Below, piece after piece: positions 1 to 8,501 of a DNA stretch of 64,000 bases. A program made the translations under genes and the position numbers. Under the pieces are notes generated by a model, which searched no databases, was not told the origin of the DNA, and worked only from the letters and a program-made list of their open reading frames with translations. Position 1 is the first letter of the stretch. Each line of letters opens with the position of its first letter. The stretch spans positions 1,302,001 through 1,366,000 of the forward strand of contig NZ_BNEL01000003.1 in NCBI RefSeq assembly GCF_018327685.1, read 5' to 3'. The DNA comes from Streptomyces sp. TS71-3 (GTDB lineage Bacteria; Actinomycetota; Actinomycetes; Streptomycetales; Streptomycetaceae).

Positions 1-221
1 ATGGCGCCCGAATCTATGGTCTCCAGGCGGTTGATCGTCCGGCACAGCGTCGACTTGCCCGAGCCGGACGGCCCGATGACCACGACCACCTCCCCGCGGG
101 CGATGGTCAGGTCGATGTCCTGGAGGACATGCAACGCGCCGAAGTGCTTGTTGACGTCTCGCAGCACGACCAGGTCGGCCACGGACACGGCGTCGGCCTT
201 GGTAACCGAAACTTCCGTCAT
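1..221 (-). CDS. gluA: Glutamate ABC transporter ATP-binding protein GluA (N-terminal part)
   Basis: Only the first 73 or so codons are inside the window; the gene runs off the left edge. The visible translation begins [20 protein letters not shown] and continues to a perfect Walker A (GPSGSGKST) followed by LCRTINRLE, which is typical of polar amino-acid importer ATPases. The ATG at 219-221 gives the usual family N-terminus. The protein would be the cytosolic ATPase of a glutamate importer. It is divergent from the gluR-gluK pair, an arrangement I recall for gluABCD in S. coelicolor, and that supports the specific name. Family assignment is firm; the glutamate specificity is inferred from context. 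Confidence 0.85.
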   Translation of the reverse strand, partial: MTEVSVTKADAVSVADLVVLRDVNKHFGALHVLQDIDLTIARGEVVVVIGPSGSGKSTLCRTINRLETIDSGA

Positions 222-265
222 CGGCCTTTTGCTCCGTCCTCCTCGGTTGGGAGGACAGTAATAAC

Positions 266-306
266 CCCTCAGATCAAGGCGCATTACATCTGAGGGAGAA
301 TTGAGG
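266..306. promoter_or_regulatory. Candidate GluR operator in gluA-gluR intergenic region
   Basis: The 348-bp divergent region (222-569) contains an inverted repeat, CCCTCAGAT (266-274) with ATCTGAGGG (288-296) separated by 13 nt. Overlapping it is a direct repeat TGAGG at 291-295 and 302-306, spaced exactly 11 bp. Direct repeats one helical turn apart are the usual target of OmpR-type response regulators such as the adjacent GluR. The rest of the intergenic region shows no gene. Function is inferred from position and spacing only. Confidence 0.4.
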
Positions 307-569
307 ATAACGATCCGGTAGCAACCGTGCGCGGTGGGTGATCGCCGCTGGGGTCGCGTACCGTACCGGGTCCGTAACGGAACCCTCCGCCGGGCCACGC
401 GCTCTTGACGCCGTCCCGGGGTATCGGCGTGGATGCCTTCTTAGGAAGGGCCCTCCACGCGCGGGATACGGGGCCGACCACCGGGTTCCGGGGTACGGGC
501 TCGGGAACAGGGGGCGAACGGGAGCATGTTCGGGCGCCCGGACAGACGACCGACAGAAGGGGGGCCGGG

Positions 570-1292
570 GTGAGACTGCTGCTCGTCGAGGACGACAACC
601 ACGTGGCCGCCGCCGTGTCGGCGATCCTGAGACGGCACGGCTTCACCGTCGTGCACGCCCGCAGCGGCGACGAGGCGCTGCGCGCGCTGCTGCCGAGCCC
701 CGCGACCGCGCAGGACCCCTTCGGCGTCGTGCTGCTCGACCTCGGCCTGCCCGATCAGGACGGCTACGAGGTCTGCGGCAAGATCCGCGCACGCGCCAGC
801 ATCCCCGTGATCATGGTGACCGCCCGCTCCGACGTGCGCTCCCGCATCCACGGCCTCAACCTCGGCGCCGACGACTACATCGTGAAGCCCTACGACACGG
901 GCGAGTTGATCGCCCGTATCCACGCGGTCATCCGGCGCCCTGGGCTCGCCGGGGCGGGCAAGGCGCCCGGCGACGGCGAGCCGGCACCGGCCGAGACGGA
1001 TCTGCACTTCGGCCCCGTCCAGGTCGACCTGCTGACCCGCGCGGTGAGTGTGAACGGTGGGGCCGTGTCGCTGACCCGCAAGGAGTTCGACCTGCTGGCG
1101 CTGCTCGCGCAGCGGCCCGGGGTGGTCTTCCGCAGGGAGCAGATCATCAGCGAGGTGTGGCGCACCAGCTGGGAGGGGACGGGGCGCACGCTGGAGGTGC
1201 ACGTGGCCTCGCTGCGCTCCAAGCTGGCCATGCCGTCCCTCATCGAGACCGTGCGGGGTGTGGGCTACCGGCTCGTCCCCCCGGCGTCGTAG
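570..1292 (+). CDS. gluR: OmpR-family response regulator GluR
   Basis: 240-residue response regulator. The receiver domain starts at VRLLLVEDDN, with the acidic pair in EDD and the phospho-acceptor Asp57 in LLDLGLP. The switch Thr is in MVTAR and the conserved Lys in IVKPYD. A C-terminal winged helix (about 140-238) ends in the GVGYRL motif of the OmpR/PhoB class. I chose the GTG at 570 because AGAAGGGGGG lies just upstream at 555-564 and the receiver domain starts directly after it. It ends 9 bp before the partner kinase gene, so the two are co-transcribed. In S. coelicolor the equivalent pair was named GluR-GluK and linked to glutamate sensing and uptake; that transfer rests on synteny. Confidence 0.85.
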   Translation: MRLLLVEDDNHVAAAVSAILRRHGFTVVHARSGDEALRALLPSPATAQDPFGVVLLDLGLPDQDGYEVCGKIRARASIPVIMVTARSDVRSRIHGLNLGADDYIVKPYDTGELIARIHAVIRRPGLAGAGKAPGDGEPAPAETDLHFGPVQVDLLTRAVSVNGGAVSLTRKEFDLLALLAQRPGVVFRREQIISEVWRTSWEGTGRTLEVHVASLRSKLAMPSLIETVRGVGYRLVPPAS

Positions 1293-1301
1293 CGGGGCGG
1301 C

Positions 1302-2744
1302 GTGCGCACCAGACTCCTCCCGCTCCTCATCATCCTGATGGCGGCCATGCTGATCGCGCTCGGCATGCCGCTCGCGATCAGCATGGCCAGCAGCCAGCAG
1401 CAGAAGGTCGTCGTCGACCGCATCGACGACACCGCCCGCTTCGCCTCCCTCGCCCAGTACATCAAGCAGGGCGTGCCGAACCCGGGCACGACCGTGATCC
1501 TGCCGCCCGGCAGGACGGTGCGGTCCGCCCCTCCGGACGAGCGGGAGGAGACCCTCAGGAAGGAGCTCACCCGCTACTACCAGGTGTACGGGATCAAGGT
1601 GGGCGTCTTCGACCGGAACGGCGCCCCCATCGCCGCGGCGCCCCCGGAATGGGACCTGCCGAAGACCGGCGACCTCCGCAGCACCTTCGACGTGGCCCTC
1701 GCGTCCCGCCCCGGGCACGACCCCGAGCAGGTCTGGCCCTGGGAGCACGGCCGGCTCGTGGTCGCCACGCCCGTCGTCCGCGACGGCGACGTCGTCTCGG
1801 TCGTCGTCACCGAGTCGCCCACCGACGCCATGCGGGGCAAGATCCTGCGGGGCTGGCTGCTCATCGCCGCAGGCGAGTTCGCCGCCATGCTGGTCGCGGT
1901 GGGCGCCGCCCTGCGCCTGACCGGCTGGGTGCTGCGCCCGGTTCGGGTGCTCGACATCACCACCCACGACATCGCCACCGGACGCCTGAAGTCCCGCGTC
2001 GCGGAGGCCGGCGGTCCGCCCGAACTCAGGCGCCTGGCCAGGTCGTTCAACGAGATGGCCGACAACGTGGAAGGCGTTCTGGAGCAGCAGCGCGCCTTCG
2101 TCGCCGACGCCTCCCACCAGTTGCGCAACCCGCTCTCCGCGCTGCTGCTCCGCATCGACCTGCTCGCCCTCGACCTCCCCGAGGGCAACGAGGAGATCGC
2201 CTCGGTGCGCACGGAGGGCAAGCGCCTCGCCCAGGTGCTCGACGACCTGCTCGACCTGGCGCTCGCCGAGCACGCCGACGCCGACCTGGAGCTCACCGAC
2301 ATCGGGGAACTGGCGGCCGAGCGCGTCGACGCCTGGCGCCCCGTCGCCGACGAGAAGGGCGTGCGCCTGACGGGGCAGTGCCCGGCCGTCACCGCCTGGG
2401 CCGATCCGATCGCGCTGTCCAGCGCGCTGGACGCGGTGATAGACAACGCCCTCAAGTTCACCCCGCCGGGCGAGGAGGTCGCGGTCACGGTCTCCTCGAA
2501 CGGCGAGACGTCCACGATCGTGGTCACCGACGGCGGACCCGGCCTCACCGAGGACGAACTCGCCCGGATCGGCGACCGGTTCTGGCGCAGCAGCCGCCAC
2601 CAGAACGTCCACGGCTCGGGACTGGGCCTGTCCATCACCCGGGCCCTGCTCGCGGCCGGCGGCGGCGCCCTGGAGTACACCCACCACGAGCCGCGGGGGC
2701 TGAAGGTGACCGTGCGGGTGCCCCGCGGTGCGCCCAGGGCGTGA
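1302..2744 (+). CDS. gluK: Sensor histidine kinase GluK
   Basis: 480-residue membrane histidine kinase with a GTG start. An N-terminal TM helix (about 4-26) is followed by an extracytoplasmic sensor region of about 150 residues. A second TM helix (LLIAAGEFAAMLVAVGAAL) leads into a HAMP-like segment with LARSFNEMADNV. The H-box contains the phospho-acceptor His272 in DASHQLRNPL. The N box (DNALKF), G1 (VTDGGPGL) and G2 (GSGLGLSI) of the ATPase domain are intact. It lies 9 bp downstream of gluR and should phosphorylate it. The extracytoplasmic domain would be the glutamate sensor by analogy with S. coelicolor; nothing in the sequence proves the ligand. Confidence 0.85.
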   Translation: MRTRLLPLLIILMAAMLIALGMPLAISMASSQQQKVVVDRIDDTARFASLAQYIKQGVPNPGTTVILPPGRTVRSAPPDEREETLRKELTRYYQVYGIKVGVFDRNGAPIAAAPPEWDLPKTGDLRSTFDVALASRPGHDPEQVWPWEHGRLVVATPVVRDGDVVSVVVTESPTDAMRGKILRGWLLIAAGEFAAMLVAVGAALRLTGWVLRPVRVLDITTHDIATGRLKSRVAEAGGPPELRRLARSFNEMADNVEGVLEQQRAFVADASHQLRNPLSALLLRIDLLALDLPEGNEEIASVRTEGKRLAQVLDDLLDLALAEHADADLELTDIGELAAERVDAWRPVADEKGVRLTGQCPAVTAWADPIALSSALDAVIDNALKFTPPGEEVAVTVSSNGETSTIVVTDGGPGLTEDELARIGDRFWRSSRHQNVHGSGLGLSITRALLAAGGGALEYTHHEPRGLKVTVRVPRGAPRA

Positions 2745-2805
2745 GGGCGCCCGGGCCGCCCGTGGGTCGCGCCTCTGCCTCCGGCCGGGGCCCGCGGGCT
2801 CCCTC

Positions 2806-2949
2806 CGGTCATTCCGATCGTTGCGGCCGTTCCGGCTGTGGCAACGGTTCCGGCTCCCGCAACGGTTCCGGTTCGTGCGATCGTTCCGGTTCTTTCGGCC
2901 GTTCCGGTTGTCGCGGTCGTTCCCGCCGGTCCGGGGCGTTCAGGGCTTG
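2806..2949. repeat. 18-bp minisatellite, about 8 units
   Basis: Eight consecutive 18-bp units (2806, 2824, 2842, 2860, 2878, 2896, 2914, 2932) share a core like CGGNCGTTCCGGTT. Units 2-6 are the most alike; units 1, 7 and 8 are degenerate. The array fills the space between the convergent gluK and TAXI genes, and unit 8 contains the stop codon of the TAXI gene. The period is a multiple of three, but no frame has a credible gene start or ribosome site. Confidence 0.8.
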
Positions 2950-3935
2950 ACCGAGCGGTAATAGCGGCTGGCACCGGCGTCCAGCGTGAGCGGGTCCGTG
3001 TAGAGGGCGGTACGGAGGTCGACCTTCTGTGCCGCGTGCACCCGGTTGCCGATCCGGTCCCGGCTGTCGATCACCGAACGGGTCACGCGCTCGGTCAGCT
3101 CGTCGTCCATCCGGTCCGTGGTGACCAGCAGGTTCGCCACCGCGAGGGTGTCCACGGGTCCGTCCTTCTCGGCGTTGCGGTACGCGTCGGAGGGCATGAC
3201 GGAGGACCGGTAGTAGGCCGATGCGCCGCCCTGCCGGTGCAACGCGTCCACCAGGTTGCCCAGCGGGATGAAACGGATGTCGACCTTCGCCGAGAGCTTG
3301 GCCACCGAGACGGTCGGCAGGCCGCCCGACCAGAAGAAGGCGTCGATCTTCTTGTCCTTCAGGGCCTCGGGCACGGTGTCGATGCCGGTGGATCGCGCCC
3401 GGATGTCCTTCGCGGGGTCCAGCTTCGCCGCCCTGAGCACCCGCTCCGCGATCAGCCGCACGCCCGAACCGACCTGCCCGATGGCCACCGTCCTGCCCCG
3501 CAGGTCCGTGATCGACCGCACCGAGGAGCGCCGCGGGACGACGAGCTGCACGTAGTCGTCGTAGAGCCGGGCACAGCCGCGCAGGTGCGCCGCGCCCGGC
3601 CCGTTCCGCAGCTGGTACGCCTCGACGGCGTCCGCGGCCGCGATGGTGAAGTCAGCCTGGCCCGTCGCGACCCGCTCGACGTTCTGCTGGGAGCCCGCAC
3701 TGTTCGTCAACCGGACGTTCAGGTCCGGCATGTCGTCATGGAGCTCGCCCTTCAGCAGCTCGCCGTACTGCTCGTAGACGCCGTTGTGGGCGCCCGTGCT
3801 GATCACCACCGTGCCATGCGGCGAACTCTCGCCCCATGGCAGCAGCCACCACAGCAGCAAGCCTAGGACCACGAGGCCCGCGGCCGAGCCCTCCAGGGCG
3901 CGGGCCCTGCCGAGACGGGAGAATTCCAGACGCAT
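2940..3935 (-). CDS. TAXI family TRAP transporter solute-binding subunit
   Basis: 331 residues when started at the ATG at 3933-3935 (MRLEFSRLGRARALEG). A hydrophobic N-terminal segment (AAGLVVLGLLLWWLLPWG) acts as a signal anchor. The mature part begins with the hallmark VVISTGAHNGVYEQYGELL of TAXI proteins. Further family features are SQQNVERVATGQADFTIAAADAV, the VGSGVR segment and the DAFFWSGGLPT segment. Such extracytoplasmic proteins bind small organic or amino acids. No TRAP membrane subunits lie nearby, so it may act as an orphan binding or sensing protein, perhaps for the adjacent GluR-GluK system; this is inference. It ends within the 18-bp repeat array. Confidence 0.85.
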   Translation of the reverse strand: MRLEFSRLGRARALEGSAAGLVVLGLLLWWLLPWGESSPHGTVVISTGAHNGVYEQYGELLKGELHDDMPDLNVRLTNSAGSQQNVERVATGQADFTIAAADAVEAYQLRNGPGAAHLRGCARLYDDYVQLVVPRRSSVRSITDLRGRTVAIGQVGSGVRLIAERVLRAAKLDPAKDIRARSTGIDTVPEALKDKKIDAFFWSGGLPTVSVAKLSAKVDIRFIPLGNLVDALHRQGGASAYYRSSVMPSDAYRNAEKDGPVDTLAVANLLVTTDRMDDELTERVTRSVIDSRDRIGNRVHAAQKVDLRTALYTDPLTLDAGASRYYRSVKP

Positions 3936-4477
3936 GCGCGCGATCCTGCCAGCCCGGCCCCGTACGGACCAGGGCCCGGGGCCGGGCGGCGAACCGCCCC
4001 GCACGCACGGTCATACGGCCACTGCCGCGGAGAGGGCAGCGCTTCTTGCGCGCGCAGTGGGCGTCCGGGCTCGCGTGCTCACCCGTTCCGGGGATGCACC
4101 CACCGGGCCGGATCTTCCGTCGGGGCAGCGCTGTACGGTGGTTCCACCGGGCCCTCCGCCGTGCTGTCCTCATCCCCCCAGCAGGGCATACCCAACTCCC
4201 CGCGCAAGGCTCCGCTGTGCACCGTGCTGTTCACCCTCGGCTCCGCGATCCGCGGCGCGGTCCGTGGCCGTACCCTGCACCGCGCCCGCCGTCCGCCGGT
4301 CATGGGCGGGACAGCCCTCATCGACACCCAACCGGCGGCCACCGTCCAGGCGGTGGGCGAACCCGGGCCCGGCGGACTCTCGGGCGCCCCCGATCCGCGG
4401 GCAGCGCCCCTTCGTGCCCCCGTACTCCACCCCATGCGAACCGTGAAACAGCTCGACATGCGTCATAAGGAATGGTC
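3936..4477. other. Intergenic region, no gene recognised
   Basis: This is a 542-bp spacer between the TAXI gene (leftward) and the hydrolase gene (rightward). Several open frames cross it, but they are arginine/proline-rich, overlap each other on both strands and lack ribosome sites and family motifs. It must hold both promoters; I could not pick convincing -35/-10 pairs. Confidence 0.5.
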
Positions 4478-5236
4478 ATGACATCTGTACAAGGGACCGC
4501 CGTCGACATCGTCACCGAGGACGGCACCGCCGACGCCTACTTCACGCACCCGTCCGGCGATCTGCCGCGGCCGGGCGTGCTCCTCTACTCGGACGCCTTC
4601 GGGCTGCGACCGCACCTGAGGTCGATGGCCGACAAGCTCGCCGGCGCCGGCTACTCGGTGATCGTGCCCAACCTCTTCTACCGGCACGGCCGCACGCCGG
4701 TGTTCGAGCTGCCCGAGCTCATCGACCTGTCGACGCGGTCCGACCTGTTCGAGCAGCTCGGTCCGGTGCTGAGGGCCCTCACGCCGGACCTGGCGATGCG
4801 GGACGCCAAGGCGTACCTGGCCTGGCTGGCCGACTCCCCCCTGGTCAACGACGGTCCGGTGGGGCTGACGGGCTACTGCCTGGGCGCCAGGCTGTCCCTG
4901 CTCACGGCCGGCACGTACCCGGACCGGGTCGCGGCCGCGGCCGGGTTCCACGGCGGCCGGCTCGCGACCGAGGACCCGGACAGCCCCCACCTGGTGGCCG
5001 ACCGCGTCACGGCCGAGGTGTACTTCGGTCACGCCGACGAGGACCCCTCGATGCCGCCTGAGCAGGCCGAGCGCCTGGAAGCCGCGCTGACCGCGGCGGG
5101 CGTCCGGCACCGCTGCGAGGTCTATGCCGGCGCGCGCCACGGCTACACCCAGACGGACACCTCCGACTACGACAAGGACGGCGACGAGCGGCACTGGGCG
5201 GCCCTCCTCGACCTGCTCGGCCGGACCCTCGGATAG
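4478..5236 (+). CDS. Dienelactone hydrolase family protein
   Basis: 252-residue alpha/beta hydrolase. The nucleophile elbow is GYCLGA with Cys134, which is the dienelactone hydrolase pattern (Cys rather than Ser). The likely acid is Asp187 in GHADEDPS and the histidine is His221 in GARHGY. The segment RPGVLLYSDAFGLRPHLRSMADKLA matches the family N-terminal fold. The second of two in-frame ATGs (4478) is preferred, because AAGGA at 4467-4471 sits 6 nt before it and overlaps the first ATG. Family members hydrolyse cyclic or activated esters, and the substrate here is unknown. The gene is monocistronic and followed by a strong hairpin. Confidence 0.9.
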   Translation: MTSVQGTAVDIVTEDGTADAYFTHPSGDLPRPGVLLYSDAFGLRPHLRSMADKLAGAGYSVIVPNLFYRHGRTPVFELPELIDLSTRSDLFEQLGPVLRALTPDLAMRDAKAYLAWLADSPLVNDGPVGLTGYCLGARLSLLTAGTYPDRVAAAAGFHGGRLATEDPDSPHLVADRVTAEVYFGHADEDPSMPPEQAERLEAALTAAGVRHRCEVYAGARHGYTQTDTSDYDKDGDERHWAALLDLLGRTLG

Positions 5237-5264
5237 CCGGACCCCTCGGATAGCCGGACCCCTC

Positions 5265-5290
5265 GGACCAGCCGGATTTCCGGCTGGTCC
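5265..5290 (+). terminator. Hairpin after hydrolase gene
   Basis: A perfect 12-bp inverted repeat (GGACCAGCCGGA with TCCGGCTGGTCC) has only TT between the arms, so the usable stem is about 10-11 bp with a 4-6-nt loop. It is 29 bp after the stop codon and lacks a U-tract, as is usual in Streptomyces. The preceding 28 bp contain two copies of GGATAGCCGGACCCCTC. Confidence 0.75.
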
Positions 5291-5412
5291 GACGAGGACC
5301 GTTCGTGGTCCTGACCGGCCTGTCGCCCCCCATCGCGGTGTTCGGCCGCGCCCCGCCCCCGGCCGGTGCCAGGCCGATTGCCGTGCGCGGCGGCCGGACC
5401 CACCGGGCGGGC

Positions 5413-7878
5413 TCACCGGGCGGATCCTCCGCCACGAGGCGGGCTTCGGCGGGCACATGTGCTCATATCCGCTTGACGAGGTGTCAGTTCGGCCCAGATG
5501 GCCTTGCCCGTCGGGGTGGGGCGGGTGCCCCAGCGCTCGGTGAGCTGCGCGACGAGGAGGAGTCCGCGGCCATCTTCGTCCGAGAGGCGGGCGCGGCGCA
5601 TGCGCGGAGTGGTGCCGCTGGCGTCGGAGACCTCGCAGATCAGGGCCTGGTCAAGGATCAGGCGTAGTCGTATCGGGCCGGTGGCATGCCGGATGGCGTT
5701 GGTGACCAGTTCACTGACGACCAGTTCAGTGGTGAACGCCGCCTCGTCCAGTCCCCATACGCTGAGACGTTCACCGGCGTGTTTGCGGGCTTCCGCCACG
5801 ACGGCGGGGTCGGATGGCAGGTCCCAGGAAGCGACGTGGTCGGGGCCGAGGGCGTTGGCGCGGGCGATGAGCAGGGCCATGTCGTCGGTCTGAGGGCGGG
5901 GGCGCAGGCTTTCCAGGACGTTGTCGCAGAGGGTTTCCAGTGACGGTGCGGGCCGGGTGAGAGCGCGCAGCAGCATGTCGTACCCGGTGTCGACATCGCG
6001 GTTGCGGGCCTCGACCAGTCCGTCGGTGAACAGCGCCAACAGGCTGTCTTCGGGCATCTCGACCTCGGTCGACTCGAAGGGAAGGCTGCCCAGGCCGAGA
6101 GGGGGGCCGGCCGGCAGGTCGATGACCTGGGCCGTGCCTTCGGGGTGGATCAGGACGGGCGGAGGGTGACCGGCTCTGGCCATGGTGCAGGTAAGGGAGA
6201 CGGGGTCGAAGACGGCGTACAGGCAGGTGGCTCCGACATCGCCCGGTATGTCGCCCGCACCGTAGGCGGATTCCTCATGTGCGGAATGGGTCACGATGTC
6301 GTCGAGGTGAGTGAGGAGCTCGCCGGGCGGCAGGTCGATGTCGGCCAGGGTGCGTACGGCGGTGCGCAGCCGGCCCATGGTGGCGGACGCGTTGATGCCG
6401 TGGCCGACGACATCGCCGACGACGAGGCCGATCCGGGCACCGGGCAGTGGGATCACGTCGAACCAGTCGCCCCCCGCCTGAGCCTCGCCGCCGGCGGGCC
6501 GATAGCGCATGGCTGTTTCCACAGCGGTGTGCGGGGCCGGTCCCCGGGGGAGCAGATTGCGTTGCAGTGCGAGCGCGATGCCGCGTTCGCGGGTGTACCG
6601 ACGGGCGTTGTCCAGGCAGATCGCGGCTCTGGCGACCAGGTCCTCGGTGACGGTCAGGTCATCGGGGGTGAACGGTTCGGGGGTTCGCGCGTGACGGAAG
6701 AACATGGCCACGCCGAGGGTGGTGCCCCGGGCGCGGATCGGTATCGCGATCAGTGAGTGTGTCCCGTAGCGACGGCTCCGAGCCGCGCGGGTGGTGTCTT
6801 CGGCGAGCCAGCGAACGATTTCGGGGTCGTTGACATCGTGCAGTTCCGCGCGGCCGGTGGCCAGGCAACGGGATACGGGCGACGACGTTGGATGGGCGTG
6901 CATCTCGCCGAGAGAGAGTACGGCCTCGTGTACCTGCGGATCGGCGGACTGGTGTACCGCGCGGTGCAGGAGGGCTGGGCCGGGCGCGGCCGATGCGGGG
7001 AGCTCGCCCCTGATGACGGCTTCCAGCAGGTCGATCGTGACGAAGTCGGCGAAGCGCGGCACGGCGACATCGGCCAGTTCCCGGGCCGTGCCCACCACGT
7101 CCAGGCTACTGCCGATGCGGGTCCTGGCCTCGCTCAGCAGGGCCAGCCGTTCCCGCGAGCCGTGCTCTTGGGAGTGGTCGAACGCCTCAAGGCAGACCGC
7201 ACGCGCCTGCCCGTCCGCGTTCTTGAGCGGAAAGATGTGGACGGCCCAGGCGTGTGCTCTGGGCTCGCCCGGAACCTTCACGAAGTGCTCCATGTATTCC
7301 GGCTCACCCGTCGCCGCCACACGGAGGACCCGCTGTTCGGCCTCCTCATACGAAGGCCCCTGCATGAACTCGGTCAGGCGCAGCCCGCGGACCGCGCTCT
7401 CGGACCTGCCGATCGCCCGGGCCATGCTGTCGTTGATCCGCAGCAGCCGTCCATCGCGGTCGTAGATCACGAGAGCCTTGGGGAACTGGTCGAACGCCCA
7501 GCGCATATGCGCGTTGTCCTCGGGAGCCGCGATGAGCAGGAGCCCGGACACCCGCTCGCCGTCCAGGAGCGGACACGCCTTCCCCTCCAGGCCACCCAGC
7601 CGCCGGCCGTCGCGGTGCCGCACCACTACGCCCCCGTCACCGTCCGGGACGAACAGGTCGGCCACCGGCCTGCCCACGATCTCACCAGTGGTGTGCCCGA
7701 GCAGCTGCCGGGCTCCGCTGCTCCAGCCGGTCACCCGGCCGGCCTCGTCCGTCACCGCCACGGCGAGGGATGCGTCGACGGGTATGCCGGCCAGCCCTGG
7801 CGCGATTCGACCGCACGTGCGGTCGCCGGGTGTGTCCATGGTCCCGTACCTGGCCTTCATGCCAGAGGAAAGGGGCAT
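5413..7878 (-). CDS. PAS-GAF-SpoIIE phosphatase with HATPase (RsbU/RsbW-like regulator)
   Basis: 821-residue multidomain signalling protein. Two PAS modules come first (about 30-120, with VTDEAGRVTGWSSGARQLLG, and about 125-230). A GAF domain covers about 250-405. A PP2C/SpoIIE phosphatase follows (about 415-645, with AGGDWFDVIPL, GDVVGHG and LFTDGLVEAR). An anti-sigma-factor-like HATPase is at the C-terminus (VSELVTNAIRHA, DEDGRGLLLV). Such proteins both dephosphorylate anti-sigma antagonists and may phosphorylate them. The start is uncertain: ATG 7878, ATG 7860 and ATG 7839 are all in frame. I list 7878 because a TAAAAT hexamer lies 7 nt before it, which would give a leaderless transcript. 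No anti-sigma or antagonist gene lies nearby. Confidence 0.85.
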   Translation of the reverse strand: MPLSSGMKARYGTMDTPGDRTCGRIAPGLAGIPVDASLAVAVTDEAGRVTGWSSGARQLLGHTTGEIVGRPVADLFVPDGDGGVVVRHRDGRRLGGLEGKACPLLDGERVSGLLLIAAPEDNAHMRWAFDQFPKALVIYDRDGRLLRINDSMARAIGRSESAVRGLRLTEFMQGPSYEEAEQRVLRVAATGEPEYMEHFVKVPGEPRAHAWAVHIFPLKNADGQARAVCLEAFDHSQEHGSRERLALLSEARTRIGSSLDVVGTARELADVAVPRFADFVTIDLLEAVIRGELPASAAPGPALLHRAVHQSADPQVHEAVLSLGEMHAHPTSSPVSRCLATGRAELHDVNDPEIVRWLAEDTTRAARSRRYGTHSLIAIPIRARGTTLGVAMFFRHARTPEPFTPDDLTVTEDLVARAAICLDNARRYTRERGIALALQRNLLPRGPAPHTAVETAMRYRPAGGEAQAGGDWFDVIPLPGARIGLVVGDVVGHGINASATMGRLRTAVRTLADIDLPPGELLTHLDDIVTHSAHEESAYGAGDIPGDVGATCLYAVFDPVSLTCTMARAGHPPPVLIHPEGTAQVIDLPAGPPLGLGSLPFESTEVEMPEDSLLALFTDGLVEARNRDVDTGYDMLLRALTRPAPSLETLCDNVLESLRPRPQTDDMALLIARANALGPDHVASWDLPSDPAVVAEARKHAGERLSVWGLDEAAFTTELVVSELVTNAIRHATGPIRLRLILDQALICEVSDASGTTPRMRRARLSDEDGRGLLLVAQLTERWGTRPTPTGKAIWAELTPRQADMSTCARRSPPRGGGSAR

Positions 7879-7898
7879 TTATTACATTTTATTACATT
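7879..7898. promoter_or_regulatory. Tandem 10-bp AT-rich repeat at phosphatase start
   Basis: Two perfect contiguous copies of TTATTACATT (7879-7888 and 7889-7898) abut the first possible start codon of the SpoIIE-type gene. On the coding strand they read AATGTAATAA twice and contain TAAAAT, a plausible -10. The block is strikingly AT-rich for this genome, and its one-helical-turn period suggests an operator or a duplicated promoter element. Confidence 0.5.
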
Positions 7899-8489
7899 GT
7901 CCATGGTGGTGTGTACCGGTGAAGAGCGCCAGTTCGCCCCCGGGTGGCTCTCGTGGGTGATCATTGGAGCTCACCCGGCGCCCCTGGCCGGTGCGGGCGC
8001 TCCGCTCGCCCGGCATGTCGAGGGATCGAAGTGGTCGGTGTTCGGCGGAAACGCATCCTTCCGCCGGTGCGGTGGCGAGAGCCGCGACATCGGCGGAACG
8101 CCTCGGGGCAGAGCCGACCGGCCGCGCGTGGCCGGGCGAATCGGCTCGCCGTCGCAACCGCGGCGATTCGCCACCCGGGTCGATGCCGGTGCCGTCCGGG
8201 CGTCGCCGCCCAACGGTCAAAGCGGCGTTCGGCCTTGGTTCGTCAGGGCCCAGTGGTCGGCCACCAGCGCTCCGGTCGCGGTGCCGGGTCCGACGACGGC
8301 GGTGTGCGCACGCCGAGCATTACTCCTCAGTAACATCATCTGTGGTCAACAGGGAGCACCCGCCGAGGGAAGTCCGCATCGTCGGTCGAGAACAAGGCCG
8401 GACCCCGGCCTTACCGCGGTGGCGGTGCACGTCGCCGTGCCACTGCGCGGCGACGGTGAAGCCGGGGGCGGGGCATCCTGGAGGGCGCC
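7899..8489. other. Intergenic region upstream of miaB, no gene recognised
   Basis: About 590 bp between the divergent phosphatase and miaB genes. Open frames here are compositional shadows without start signals. A relatively AT-rich stretch around 8325-8345 could be part of a promoter, but I see no convincing paired hexamers. Confidence 0.4.
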
Positions 8490-8495
8490 TACTCT
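8490..8495 (+). promoter_or_regulatory. -10-like hexamer, leaderless miaB start
   Basis: TACTCT ends 6 nt before the miaB ATG and no Shine-Dalgarno sequence is present at the right distance. Transcription would begin at or next to the start codon. Confidence 0.4.
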
Positions 8496-8501
8496 TGAGC
8501 C

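Noticed and set aside
338..2950. 870-codon open frame overlapping gluR-gluK
   Set aside because: It is an Arg/Pro/Gly-rich shadow frame of the two real genes, which show full family motifs in another frame.
3784..4468. Several overlapping frames between the TAXI and hydrolase genes
   Set aside because: They overlap on both strands, are compositionally biased and have no ribosome sites or conserved motifs.
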